A stretch of 64,000 nucleotides of DNA from Bacteroidota bacterium (GTDB lineage Bacteria > Bacteroidota > Bacteroidia > UBA7662 > CANHCV01): the NCBI GenBank assembly GCA_947501265.1, contig CANMVY010000001.1, positions 124,001 to 188,000 of the forward strand, in the 5' to 3' direction. This document shows positions 45,419 to 53,887 of the stretch, piece by piece. Below the pieces are notes generated by a model. It did no database searches and was not told where the DNA came from. It saw only the letters and a list, made by a program, of their open reading frames with translations. Made by a program: the position numbers and the translations under genes. Every line of letters starts with the position of its first letter. The first letter of the stretch is position 1.

Positions 45419-45705
45419 TCGATGATTGCGCTTAATCCCTGATCTAACAATGCCTCACAAATGGGTTTTAGGTTTTCAAAAGACCCACCTTTTACCGAAC
45501 ATTTCCCGTTGTAATGAATAACGTAGGCACATTGTTCGGCTTGTACAAATCCATGACCGCAATACTTGACCAAACAAGCAATAACGTGGTCGAAGGTATT
45601 CACGTCATCATTGAAAACAATCAGTTGGTTTTCTGACTTTACCTCTTCAAGAACATCGGTATCTTGTTCTTCTAATGTTTTTGAATTCCAAATTCCTTCT
45701 TTCAT
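45415..45705 (-). CDS. clpS: ATP-dependent Clp protease adaptor ClpS
   Basis: A 96-residue adaptor that delivers N-degron substrates to ClpAP/ClpCP. The family motif is [25 protein letters not shown], followed by [20 protein letters not shown]. The N-terminal acidic tail (about 1-25) is the usual disordered ClpA-contacting part. It overlaps plsY upstream and yidD downstream by 4 nt each. Confidence 0.96.
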   Translation of the reverse strand: MKEGIWNSKTLEEQDTDVLEEVKSENQLIVFNDDVNTFDHVIACLVKYCGHGFVQAEQCAYVIHYNGKCSVKGGSFENLKPICEALLDQGLSAIIE

Positions 45706-46379
45706 GCCTTTTGGGGTTTAGCTCGGAAATTGATTTTATTTTCAGTGCCCTTCAACAATCGTTGAATATTCTTTCGATGGGTAATGACCAAAATAAGGGG
45801 AACAATGGTTGCAAAGACGAACATGGCGATGCGGCCTTCATCGCTTCCAAATTTCAATAATTCGCCAATGATGGCGAAGGCCGCAAAGGATAATGCACCC
45901 AACATGCTGCCCAATGAAACGTATTTTTTCCACAAAACCATGGCAACAAACACCAATAATCCGGCGAGTCCTCCACCCCAATGCATGGCCAAAACGACAC
46001 CAAAAATGGTTGCAACACCTTTGCCTCCTCGAAAACCTGCGAAAATTGGATAAATATGCCCCAAAACGGCAAGCAGCCCCAAGGCAATTTTCATCCCAAT
46101 AAACGTGCTGGAATGGGAGTCGGGAGATTCATCAAGGAAATTAATGAGACGCACGGCCATGAATCCCTTGGCAATATCCAAAAGCAAAACGGGCAATGCG
46201 GCCTTAAATCCGAAAACCCTCAGTACGTTGGTGGTTCCCGCATTGCCACTTCCGTGTTCGCGAACATCAATTCCGTAAAACCATTTACCCATCCAAATAG
46301 AAAAGGGCAAGGAACCCAATAAATACGCAACACCTGCGGCTTCTAAAAAAGCAACTTCTGTAAACTTACTCCAATTCAT
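45702..46379 (-). CDS. plsY: Acyl-phosphate:glycerol-3-phosphate acyltransferase PlsY
   Basis: A 225-residue inner-membrane protein with five or more helices. The family motifs are GSLPFSIWMGKWFYGIDVREHGSGNAGTTNVLRVFG, HIYPIFAGFRGGKGVAT and VLVITHRKNIQRLLKGTENK. It makes lysophosphatidate from acyl-phosphate and glycerol-3-phosphate, the first membrane-lipid step. Its ATG abuts the stop of the 1459-residue orphan gene, and it overlaps clpS by 4 nt. Its position in the operon with tpiA (glycerol-phosphate supply) is notable. Confidence 0.96.
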   Translation of the reverse strand: MNWSKFTEVAFLEAAGVAYLLGSLPFSIWMGKWFYGIDVREHGSGNAGTTNVLRVFGFKAALPVLLLDIAKGFMAVRLINFLDESPDSHSSTFIGMKIALGLLAVLGHIYPIFAGFRGGKGVATIFGVVLAMHWGGGLAGLLVFVAMVLWKKYVSLGSMLGALSFAAFAIIGELLKFGSDEGRIAMFVFATIVPLILVITHRKNIQRLLKGTENKINFRAKPQKA

Positions 46380-49300
46380 TTAACGAAATCTCAATAATAA
46401 ATCATCGTAGGTGGTAGAACTTCCCTGCATAAACAACGGATTCCCTTTCTTTATCTTGGCTGCTTTTTCATTCACCAAGGAGAGGTAAGTCAAATCAGAG
46501 CTATAAATTTCAACGGCACCTTTACGATGAGAGAAGAGGAAGTAAAGATCTGACGTAGGTTCCAAATCCAAGTGAAACGACGACCCTTCTACACCGAAAT
46601 TGACATCAAATTTACCTGGGGTTTTCTTGTTCACCTGTTTTCCTCCAAAATTGGCTAATCCGAAATCTCCTTTCGACTTGAAGCTACGGTAGGTATTGTC
46701 CCAAACCAAATTCAATTGGGTAAACACCATTTGTTTCGACAAATTTCCTTTATCGGGAACGCTGGAGTACAATTTGATGTCTTCTTCCACTTTTTCCCAC
46801 TTGTTGGATTCAACAATTTGAGCCAAGTTGGATAAGGTTTGATCTCCATCATTCTGTTGATCGTCCCATTCACCGGAATTTTCTCCTACTTTTTCCTGAA
46901 CGAATTTGGTCAATTCCGAAGGAATGCTAAAATCAACGGTTCCAGATGCTTCAATTCCAAAAGATTTTTTCTCCAAGCCATACGTCATTTTTCCAGCCAA
47001 TCGCATATTCAAACCGGGTTGATTGTTATAGCCCAGGTCAAACGGCCCTTCAGCCACAATGGTTTTATTGTCAAAATCGTATTTGATGTAACTTCCAATT
47101 GGACTTTCATCAACCAATCTGGAAACGTTACCAATGGAATAGATTTTCTTCAACTTATCGTACACAATAACTCCATTGGTGGAAAACAAAACCGAATCCC
47201 CCGGATTGCGCTTCGATAAAATTCCGGGATAAACGATTCCACCGGAAGGCGCTAAGAAAAACCCGGAAACCAAGGTGTCTTTGTTTTCACTTACAAACAA
47301 ATCGGTTTTGATGTAGGTCATGAGTGGATCAACCAAAGTATTGATCACAAAAGGCTCGGCGCGTTGATCCCTTGGTAATTCAGGAAGGGTAACAACACCT
47401 TTGAACAACAGCTCTTTTCGACCACCGTACAAACTAATCGTACCGTTAAAATTAAATCCTGGATTTAAAAAGAACGGCTTTTTCTCTCCAATATTGGCCG
47501 TTGCTTCGGTTACACCAGAGTCGTTGCTGGCTACCAAATTGAAGAAGATTTTCTGAATGGAATCGGTACTGTTTTTATAGGCATAGAATCCATCTCCCTT
47601 GTACTTCAATCGGCTGATAATTTCAACCGAAGATTTGGTGATTTTATGTCGCTCTTCGGCGGTATCCAGCACAATAAGTGCATTCTTTAAAGGTATGATT
47701 TTTCCTGATTTCCCAACGGAAAGGCGCATGGAATCGGGATAAACGTAAGCATCGGCGGTGATGACTTTTTCAACTCCACCGGCATCGATGGTGTAATCTT
47801 TAAGTTTGAAGCTGGCCCATTTGGCATCGAATTCGAAGCCGTGTTGATCCGAATCGGTAGATGCGAAATGGGTCTCTGCTTTCCCAGCTGTTTTTGAACC
47901 CATCAAAACTTCTTTCGTATTCAAATCCCAATAGAATTCCTTCAAAGATGTTTTGTAACTGTTGTATCCCATGAGCACATCGGCCGACTCTCCATTGGCG
48001 CGGAAAACTCCTTTTTTACTTTCAAAGTCGATGGATGAATTGATATCGGCTGAGGCAAATGCAAGGATTTTTTTATCGATGGAAGCGATGCTGATTTGGG
48101 TCTCCGGTGCCGACATTTTGGTATCGGAGAATTTAAACTCTTTGGAGGCCAATTCCTCTTGCCCGAAGGTTACAGAACCATCGGCCGACATTCCTCCTGG
48201 GGTAATGACAATCGTGCCTTTCACACCGGCATCCGAGCCGAAAACTGAAATGGGTTTGGTGGTGGAATGCACCAATAGTGTGTCCTCTTTCGGGTACCAA
48301 TGGGCATCAACTTTTTCACCCTCCACTTTCGGGAACACCCCTACCCCAAATCTTCCTTTGGCCACGTCGAATTTATCAACCATGGCGTCCATGCTATCGG
48401 GCATGAAATAAAAGTTCTTAGAAATCGAGGTTGAACTTAAATACATAAGTTTTCCTTTTCCTTGTAACCCGCGGTTGTTTAGAATAACCGAATCGAAGTA
48501 CCGCCCTTTGTTTCCATACGCAGCATAACCTTCAACCGGCGCTTTTTTAATGAAACCCAAAGAGGTGTCCGGCTGTATCACCAACATCTCTTTGATGTCT
48601 GGGAAAATTCCTGCCGACACCAACGTTCCTGGGAAATCATATCCCCGTTTGGTGTTTACCAAATCCAAGGAGTCCATGGTAAAGGGATCTACCTTAAAAT
48701 AAAATTTATCTTTGGAATAAGCGCTATCGCGCAATTCATCGCGCTCCCAATAAACAAAACAAGATGAATTGCTTTTAAAAATAGGGAACGTGGGTTTGTC
48801 TTTCAATCCAGCCTTATTGTTGGGTTCATCAATCAACAATTCCCCATTGATTTTTTCAAATACCGTTCGAAGATCGTATTGTTGGCGACGCCCATTGATT
48901 CCAACGATATCGGTATAAACCCTAAATTTCAAGGAATCTACGTTTTTCATTTTGATCTTGAACGTTTCGTAATCGAACGTAAATCCATCTCCATAAAAAT
49001 CCAACGGCCCAGCGTGAACGTGGCCCTCGAACGACATGCTTCGGTTTTTCCCGATGGAAATTTTGTTGCCTCGAGGTTCTACATATACCGAATGGCTATC
49101 GGAAAGCAGTACCCGAGTTACTCCGGAAACGATCAACTCATTGGTCGACAGATCCAAAAATCCATTGTCTTTTCGTTTGATCACCGAACGAATATTGATC
49201 ACGTCGTAATCGATTTTTTTATCGTTCGCATCCAAGAAGTTATCCAACTTCTTCTTCACGTAAACCATTTCCAACTGCCGATCGTAGGTGATGTATCCTT

Positions 49301-50759
49301 CCCTGGAAAGGGTAACCAACATTTCTTTAGCCGCTACCTCTGGGAATCCAGAGAACGACACGAATAAATTGGCACTAAAGGTGGTTTGACCGGTCGATTT
49401 GATGAACCTTTTCACCAAACGAAGTGGATGGGTAGAGGTAATTCCACCGATGGCCTCGTACTCTTGTTCTGAGTAAAAATTCACACTTCGGAAATCGGCG
49501 ATTGCTTCCGATAAACCCGATGTTTTACGGAAGGCAATGAAACTGCTGTCGAGGTTCCACTGCAACGACTCTGCGTCGATATCTATTTGGTGGTAAGAAT
49601 CGGTGAACGTGGCACGATTCATGGCTTTTACATCTTGAAAAAGCAATAAACGACGATTATCGACCGTGTAATTGAACGACAAATTGGGGTGGGTGATGGA
49701 ATCTAAATTCACATAAATCACTACCGCTGCTTGATCGGATAGGATGTTTTTTTCACTGAATGAAAAAGAGGTAGCCGATGCTTTTAACACCAATTTTCCA
49801 GCTCTTTTCAACGAGAGAACAGCAGGATTTTCACGTGTTCCCAACGCCAAGTACTTGGAGCCTTGAATGGAGAACTGACCTAAATAATCAATTCCAGGGT
49901 AAACATCTTTGAATACGGTTCGGGTTTCTTTCGCAAAAAACTGAGGATAATTGCTCGTTTGTGTTTTGGAAGAAGAAATAACCCGATCAGAAAATTTCCC
50001 TAAGGTTGACTTTCCTTGAGTGACGTAAAAAACAGAATCAGCATCAAACCCCGGAACATCCAAGTTGATTTTGTAGTCGGTTAAATTAACGAAAAGCGAA
50101 TCTTCCGGATAACCCATTCGTCTCCAATCAATTCGCCCGTTTTTACCCACCCATTCCTTATCAGGAAAAACCGCATAACCGCTGGTCCCTGCAATCACCG
50201 AAGAATCAACGTTGATGCGAGCAATCAGATCGGTTTCTTTCGCAACGATTCGAATCTTTTGATCGGGCATGATTTGAAACTCGTAGTCGTTGGTTGAGAT
50301 TTGCCATCTGTGACGAGGGGAAAAAAAGATGGTATTGTTTTCGAACAACTCGATGGACATTTTGGTAAAATCAGAGAATTCTTTCCCTCCCTTCAACAAA
50401 ATGGTATCCAAAACCAAATGCCAATCATCAAACTTGGTAGCAAAACTTGGGCTTTTAGCCAGCTGAATGTTTGCGTTCATGTAGTTCATGAAATATGGAA
50501 AAACCGTCATTTTTCTCGAAAGCATTCGATTCGTGGTCGAAATCACCTGAACCTGTTGGTCGGGAGACATGTTTTTTTGAAAAACTTGAATGAAGGCTTT
50601 CCCCATTTCGGAGTGTTCCTTCACCTTTGCACGATCCATGAATTCCTGCAATTGCTTGATGTATTCGGCAGGCGTTTCTGAAAAGGATTTTATGGTTTGG
50701 GCATGAGCAAATGCCAACCAAAAAAACGCAACAAAAAAAGTCAGTAATCTACTTTTCAT
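46380..50759 (-). CDS. Giant exported protein of unknown function (1459 aa)
   Basis: Signal peptide MKSRLLTFFVAFFWLAFAHAQ. The first 150 residues look helical (EYIKQLQEFMDRAKVK, LVLDTILLKGGKEFSDF). The rest is a very long beta-rich array of short strands with many Asp, Lys and Ser turns, for example GDGFTFDYETFKIKMKNVD and YSIGNVSRLVDESPIGSYIKYDFDN. Some segments recall OstA/LptA-type beta-jellyroll repeats, and none looks like a T9SS sorting domain. I do not recognise the family. It overlaps prmA by 4 nt and abuts plsY, so it is expressed with housekeeping genes and may serve in envelope biogenesis; the role is inference. Confidence 0.9.
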   Translation of the reverse strand: MKSRLLTFFVAFFWLAFAHAQTIKSFSETPAEYIKQLQEFMDRAKVKEHSEMGKAFIQVFQKNMSPDQQVQVISTTNRMLSRKMTVFPYFMNYMNANIQLAKSPSFATKFDDWHLVLDTILLKGGKEFSDFTKMSIELFENNTIFFSPRHRWQISTNDYEFQIMPDQKIRIVAKETDLIARINVDSSVIAGTSGYAVFPDKEWVGKNGRIDWRRMGYPEDSLFVNLTDYKINLDVPGFDADSVFYVTQGKSTLGKFSDRVISSSKTQTSNYPQFFAKETRTVFKDVYPGIDYLGQFSIQGSKYLALGTRENPAVLSLKRAGKLVLKASATSFSFSEKNILSDQAAVVIYVNLDSITHPNLSFNYTVDNRRLLLFQDVKAMNRATFTDSYHQIDIDAESLQWNLDSSFIAFRKTSGLSEAIADFRSVNFYSEQEYEAIGGITSTHPLRLVKRFIKSTGQTTFSANLFVSFSGFPEVAAKEMLVTLSREGYITYDRQLEMVYVKKKLDNFLDANDKKIDYDVINIRSVIKRKDNGFLDLSTNELIVSGVTRVLLSDSHSVYVEPRGNKISIGKNRSMSFEGHVHAGPLDFYGDGFTFDYETFKIKMKNVDSLKFRVYTDIVGINGRRQQYDLRTVFEKINGELLIDEPNNKAGLKDKPTFPIFKSNSSCFVYWERDELRDSAYSKDKFYFKVDPFTMDSLDLVNTKRGYDFPGTLVSAGIFPDIKEMLVIQPDTSLGFIKKAPVEGYAAYGNKGRYFDSVILNNRGLQGKGKLMYLSSTSISKNFYFMPDSMDAMVDKFDVAKGRFGVGVFPKVEGEKVDAHWYPKEDTLLVHSTTKPISVFGSDAGVKGTIVITPGGMSADGSVTFGQEELASKEFKFSDTKMSAPETQISIASIDKKILAFASADINSSIDFESKKGVFRANGESADVLMGYNSYKTSLKEFYWDLNTKEVLMGSKTAGKAETHFASTDSDQHGFEFDAKWASFKLKDYTIDAGGVEKVITADAYVYPDSMRLSVGKSGKIIPLKNALIVLDTAEERHKITKSSVEIISRLKYKGDGFYAYKNSTDSIQKIFFNLVASNDSGVTEATANIGEKKPFFLNPGFNFNGTISLYGGRKELLFKGVVTLPELPRDQRAEPFVINTLVDPLMTYIKTDLFVSENKDTLVSGFFLAPSGGIVYPGILSKRNPGDSVLFSTNGVIVYDKLKKIYSIGNVSRLVDESPIGSYIKYDFDNKTIVAEGPFDLGYNNQPGLNMRLAGKMTYGLEKKSFGIEASGTVDFSIPSELTKFVQEKVGENSGEWDDQQNDGDQTLSNLAQIVESNKWEKVEEDIKLYSSVPDKGNLSKQMVFTQLNLVWDNTYRSFKSKGDFGLANFGGKQVNKKTPGKFDVNFGVEGSSFHLDLEPTSDLYFLFSHRKGAVEIYSSDLTYLSLVNEKAAKIKKGNPLFMQGSSTTYDDLLLRFR

Positions 50760-51571
50760 ACGGTATATTTTACAGCCAACCAAGGCTCATTCAATTGAAA
50801 TTCAACTTTTCCAGAAGGAAGCAACTTCTCCAATTCTTTCCAATCGTGTTGGTAAAAACCGCTGAAATAAATGCTTCCATTGGATTGCAAAAGGTTAAGA
50901 TACGCTGGAATTTGGTCGATCAGCACGTTTCTATTGATGTTGGCGAGGATAACATCGAATTTCCCGGAAGCGGTTTCACTTCCGCCCAGAACAATTTCAA
51001 AATCGGCAATTCCGTTCCGAAGTGCGTTTTCTTTTCCGTTTTCTACCGACCACGGATCGATGTCGTACCCAAAAATGGAACCTGCACCCAACTTCCGTGC
51101 AGCAATGGCAAGAATTCCGGTTCCAGTTCCTGCATCCAACACCCTTTTCCCCTCCCACGATTCTTTCATCATCAACGAAATGATGCCCGCGGTGGTGGGA
51201 TGGTGTCCCGTTCCAAAACTCATTTGCGGCATGATTTCCAGCATGAGTGGATAGTTTTTTTCTATCGGATGAAAAGGCGCATAAATGTAACAGCGGTCAT
51301 CTACCAAAACAGGTTCAAATTGCGATTCCCATTGCGCATTCCAATTCTCTTTTTCTACCTCTCTCCAGGAAAATGGCAACCCGTTTAGAAATGGGATTTC
51401 CACCATCAAAGCTTCCACTTCGTTGGTAGATATAGATTGGATGGAACCGCAAGCAATGAGTTGGCCGTCTTTTTCTTCAAAAATATCAAAGCCGAAATCG
51501 GCCAACATAGCCACGGCTAATTCCCGCTGTTGAGAGTTGGCCGTGATGGTTAATTCTAAAAAATCAGGCAT
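50756..51571 (-). CDS. prmA: Ribosomal protein L11 methyltransferase
   Basis: A 271-residue SAM methyltransferase that trimethylates L11. The N-terminal substrate domain is about 1-110. The catalytic domain has MPQMSFGTGHHPTT, the SAM site VLDAGTGTGILAIAARKLGA, GYDIDPWSVENG and ILANINRNVL, all family marks. The NPPF-type motif appears as ANIN, as usual for PrmA. It overlaps tpiA by 8 nt upstream, and its TGA overlaps the giant gene ATG. Confidence 0.96.
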   Translation of the reverse strand: MPDFLELTITANSQQRELAVAMLADFGFDIFEEKDGQLIACGSIQSISTNEVEALMVEIPFLNGLPFSWREVEKENWNAQWESQFEPVLVDDRCYIYAPFHPIEKNYPLMLEIMPQMSFGTGHHPTTAGIISLMMKESWEGKRVLDAGTGTGILAIAARKLGAGSIFGYDIDPWSVENGKENALRNGIADFEIVLGGSETASGKFDVILANINRNVLIDQIPAYLNLLQSNGSIYFSGFYQHDWKELEKLLPSGKVEFQLNEPWLAVKYTV

Positions 51572-52319
51572 GCAAACACTCGTCTTGAAGCTGAATAATC
51601 GTTCGGAAGTCTTCGATTTTTAAGGAGGCTCCTCCAACCAATCCACCATCAATGTCGGATTGACTGAATAACTCTTTCGCATTCCCAGCATTCACACTTC
51701 CACCGTAAAGGATGGAGGTTGTTTCGCCTAAACCAACTTGCATTTCATTTAGAACTGAACGGATAAAACGGTGAACTTCAACGGCTTGTTCAACCGATGC
51801 TGTTTTTCCAGTTCCAATGGCCCAAACCGGTTCATAGGCTAAAATTAAATCAGCGGAAATGGGCAACAAGCCATGCAGGGATTCCATCAACTGATTTTTT
51901 ATAACTTCGAAATGACGTTCGTCTTCCCTTTCTTCCAACGTTTCACCTATGCACAAGATGGGAAGAAGTTGGTGTTTCCAAGCAGCAACGATTTTGTCTT
52001 GGAGTTGGGCAGACGTTTCTCCGAATAGCGTTCGGCGTTCGGAATGGCCCAACAATGTAAATTGACCTCCCAAGGCATGAACAAGTTCAGCCGACGTTTC
52101 TCCGGTGAATGCGCCGGAAGATTGGGAGGAAATGTTTTGAGCACCGAATTGCGCCTTTCCCAAATTCCATTGCTGCAGGCAACCCAAAAAAGGCGCTTGA
52201 GGAAAATAAATAACTTGGGTATGTTTCGGAGCCTCTACGGCTAAAGATTCAACCAAATCCTGGGCAGTTGATGGAAAAAGGTTCATTTTCCAATTGCCTG
52301 CCATGTATTTTTTACGCAT
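51564..52319 (-). CDS. tpiA: Triosephosphate isomerase
   Basis: A 251-residue TIM-barrel enzyme interconverting glyceraldehyde-3-phosphate and dihydroxyacetone phosphate. It begins MRKKYMAGNWKMN with the catalytic Lys. The catalytic His is in LLGHSERR and the catalytic Glu in LAYEPVWAIGTGK, followed by ILYGGSVNAGNAKEL. It overlaps the GlmU-like gene by 8 nt and prmA by 8 nt. Confidence 0.97.
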   Translation of the reverse strand: MRKKYMAGNWKMNLFPSTAQDLVESLAVEAPKHTQVIYFPQAPFLGCLQQWNLGKAQFGAQNISSQSSGAFTGETSAELVHALGGQFTLLGHSERRTLFGETSAQLQDKIVAAWKHQLLPILCIGETLEEREDERHFEVIKNQLMESLHGLLPISADLILAYEPVWAIGTGKTASVEQAVEVHRFIRSVLNEMQVGLGETTSILYGGSVNAGNAKELFSQSDIDGGLVGGASLKIEDFRTIIQLQDECLHA

Positions 52320-53487
52320 GTTGTTCTGTTGAAGTTTCTTCAGTAAAAATCTGCTGAAAAAGGTTTACTAAGTTTTCATCAAATTCCATTCCCCTACGTT
52401 GGTAAACAATTTTTGCTGTTTCCAGGAATTTTGGAAATTGGTGAAGAATAAAACCAGAAGATCCTCCCCATGAAAAAGAAGGAATGAAATTACGAGGGAA
52501 TCCGTCGCCAAAAATATTGGAGCCCACCCCCACAACTGTTCCGGTGTTAAACATGGTATTGATGCCCGATTTGGAGTGGTCGCCCATCATTAAACCACAA
52601 AATTGAAGACCGGTATTATCAAAACGTTTGGAAGAGTAATTCCACAGTTTTACCGGGGCATAATTGTTTTTCAAATTGGAGGTATTGGTATCGGCTCCCA
52701 GGTTACACCATTCACCTAAAACGGAATTACCCAAATAGCCATCGTGTCCTTTGTTGGAATAACCCATGATGACCGAATTACCTACTTCACCTCCCACTTT
52801 AGAGAAAGGACCAATGATGCTATCTTCATAAATTTTTGCTCCCATCTTCACTTGAGATTTTTCTCCCAACGAAAATGGTCCTCGAACGATAGCCCCTTCC
52901 ATCACTTCTGCATTTTTTCCGAGGTAGATGGGGCCTGAAGTAGTATTAAAAATAGCACATTCGGCTTTGGCTCCTTCTTCCAAAAATACCAATGCAGGAT
53001 CTCCAATGACCCGATTGGTTGAAGAGAGAACTTGGGAGGAACAACCTCGGGTAAGGGTTTGAAAATCTTGCTGAATCCAAAAACCAGCATTCGAAAAAAT
53101 TTCCCAAGGCTTTCGCAGCACCTTAGCATCGTGCACTTCACGTTTTTTCAAATTGGAAAGATCCTGAAAAGGGTTGGTTTTACAAGCCAATATTTCTTGG
53201 GTGGAACTCACCAAACATTGGCCAATAGTCAAATCCAAAAGCAAAGCAAAATCTTTTTCCGTAGGCAACCAACGACCATTGATAAAAAGATCTCCCTTCT
53301 CCGATTTTCCAAAAACAGGATTCAGGTAACTCTTAAACGGCAAATTGGAAAGAGAGGATGGATTTAACCCCTGTTTCCAACGCTCTACATTGGTAAGAAT
53401 ACCGGTACGCAAATAGGCGGAAGGTTTCGATAAAGTAAAGGGTCGTAAATGCTCCGAAGATGCATCGTCGAATAACACAACGTTCAT
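52312..53487 (-). CDS. GlmU-like putative sugar nucleotidyltransferase
   Basis: A 391-residue protein of the Bacteroidota GlmU-like family. The N-terminal part (MNVVLFDDASSEHLRPFTLSKPSAYLRTGILTNVERW) is a degenerate nucleotidyltransferase without the usual GxGTRM P-loop. The C-terminal part is a left-handed beta-helix of hexapeptide repeats (AIVRGPFSLGEKSQVKMGAKIYEDSIIGPFSKVGGEV). Members are thought to act in nucleotide-sugar or acyl/acetyl transfer, but the reaction is not defined. MNVV at 53487 is the start; the codons upstream overlap the terminator. It heads the seven-gene operon, just after the rpmE terminator. Confidence 0.88.
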   Translation of the reverse strand: MNVVLFDDASSEHLRPFTLSKPSAYLRTGILTNVERWKQGLNPSSLSNLPFKSYLNPVFGKSEKGDLFINGRWLPTEKDFALLLDLTIGQCLVSSTQEILACKTNPFQDLSNLKKREVHDAKVLRKPWEIFSNAGFWIQQDFQTLTRGCSSQVLSSTNRVIGDPALVFLEEGAKAECAIFNTTSGPIYLGKNAEVMEGAIVRGPFSLGEKSQVKMGAKIYEDSIIGPFSKVGGEVGNSVIMGYSNKGHDGYLGNSVLGEWCNLGADTNTSNLKNNYAPVKLWNYSSKRFDNTGLQFCGLMMGDHSKSGINTMFNTGTVVGVGSNIFGDGFPRNFIPSFSWGGSSGFILHQFPKFLETAKIVYQRRGMEFDENLVNLFQQIFTEETSTEQHA

Positions 53488-53529
53488 AGCATAAAAATAA
53501 AACACCCCGAGCGTAAAAACTCGGGGTGT
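53488..53529 (-). terminator. rpmE intrinsic terminator
   Basis: Ten-base-pair perfect stem ACACCCCGAG (53502-53511)/CTCGGGGTGT (53520-53529) with an 8-nt loop. On the minus strand the stem is followed by TTTTATTTTTATG immediately before the GlmU-like ATG. Confidence 0.9.
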
Positions 53530-53553
53530 GTATAAAAACAAAGAAAAGTTTTC

Positions 53554-53802
53554 TTATTTCTTGTTGTACTTGTTACGGAATTTATCGATACGACCAGCAG
53601 TATCTACGAAGGTTTGTTTACCTGTGTAGAATGGGTGAGATTTGTGAGAAATCTCGACTTTAACCACTGGATACTCGTTTCCATCTTCCCAAGCAGCTGT
53701 TTCTTTGGAATCAGCGCAAGACTTGGTCAAAAACATATAATCGTTAGAGATATCTTTGAAGATAACGGTTCTGTACTTTTCTGGGTGAATACCTTTTTTC
53801 AT
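53554..53802 (-). CDS. rpmE2: 50S ribosomal protein L31, type B
   Basis: An 82-residue ribosomal protein with the type B signature [40 protein letters not shown] and FRNKYNKK. It has only one cysteine and lacks the zinc-binding CxxC, so it is the C-minus form, which can replace zinc-L31 when zinc is low. It has its own promoter and terminator. Confidence 0.97.
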   Translation of the reverse strand: MKKGIHPEKYRTVIFKDISNDYMFLTKSCADSKETAAWEDGNEYPVVKVEISHKSHPFYTGKQTFVDTAGRIDKFRNKYNKK

Positions 53803-53822
53803 GAATCCAAATTTTGGGAGTG

Positions 53823-53853
53823 CAAATTTAATAACAAAATCGGAGTAACCAAA
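53823..53853 (-). promoter_or_regulatory. rpmE promoter
   Basis: Minus strand: TTTG (53853-53850), 19-nt spacer, TAAATTTG (53830-53823), a full Bacteroidota promoter. The -33 TTTG is the end of the T-run of the preceding terminator. Confidence 0.8.
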
Positions 53854-53880
53854 AAAAAGCGCCTGAATTTTCAGACGCTT
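53851..53880 (-). terminator. Terminator of the giant T9SS surface protein gene
   Basis: On the minus strand AAGCGUCUGA-AAAU-UCAGGCGCUU pairs with one U-G wobble (53857-53880) and is followed by eight T. The T-run also supplies the rpmE -33 element. Confidence 0.85.
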
Positions 53881-53887
53881 TTTAATT

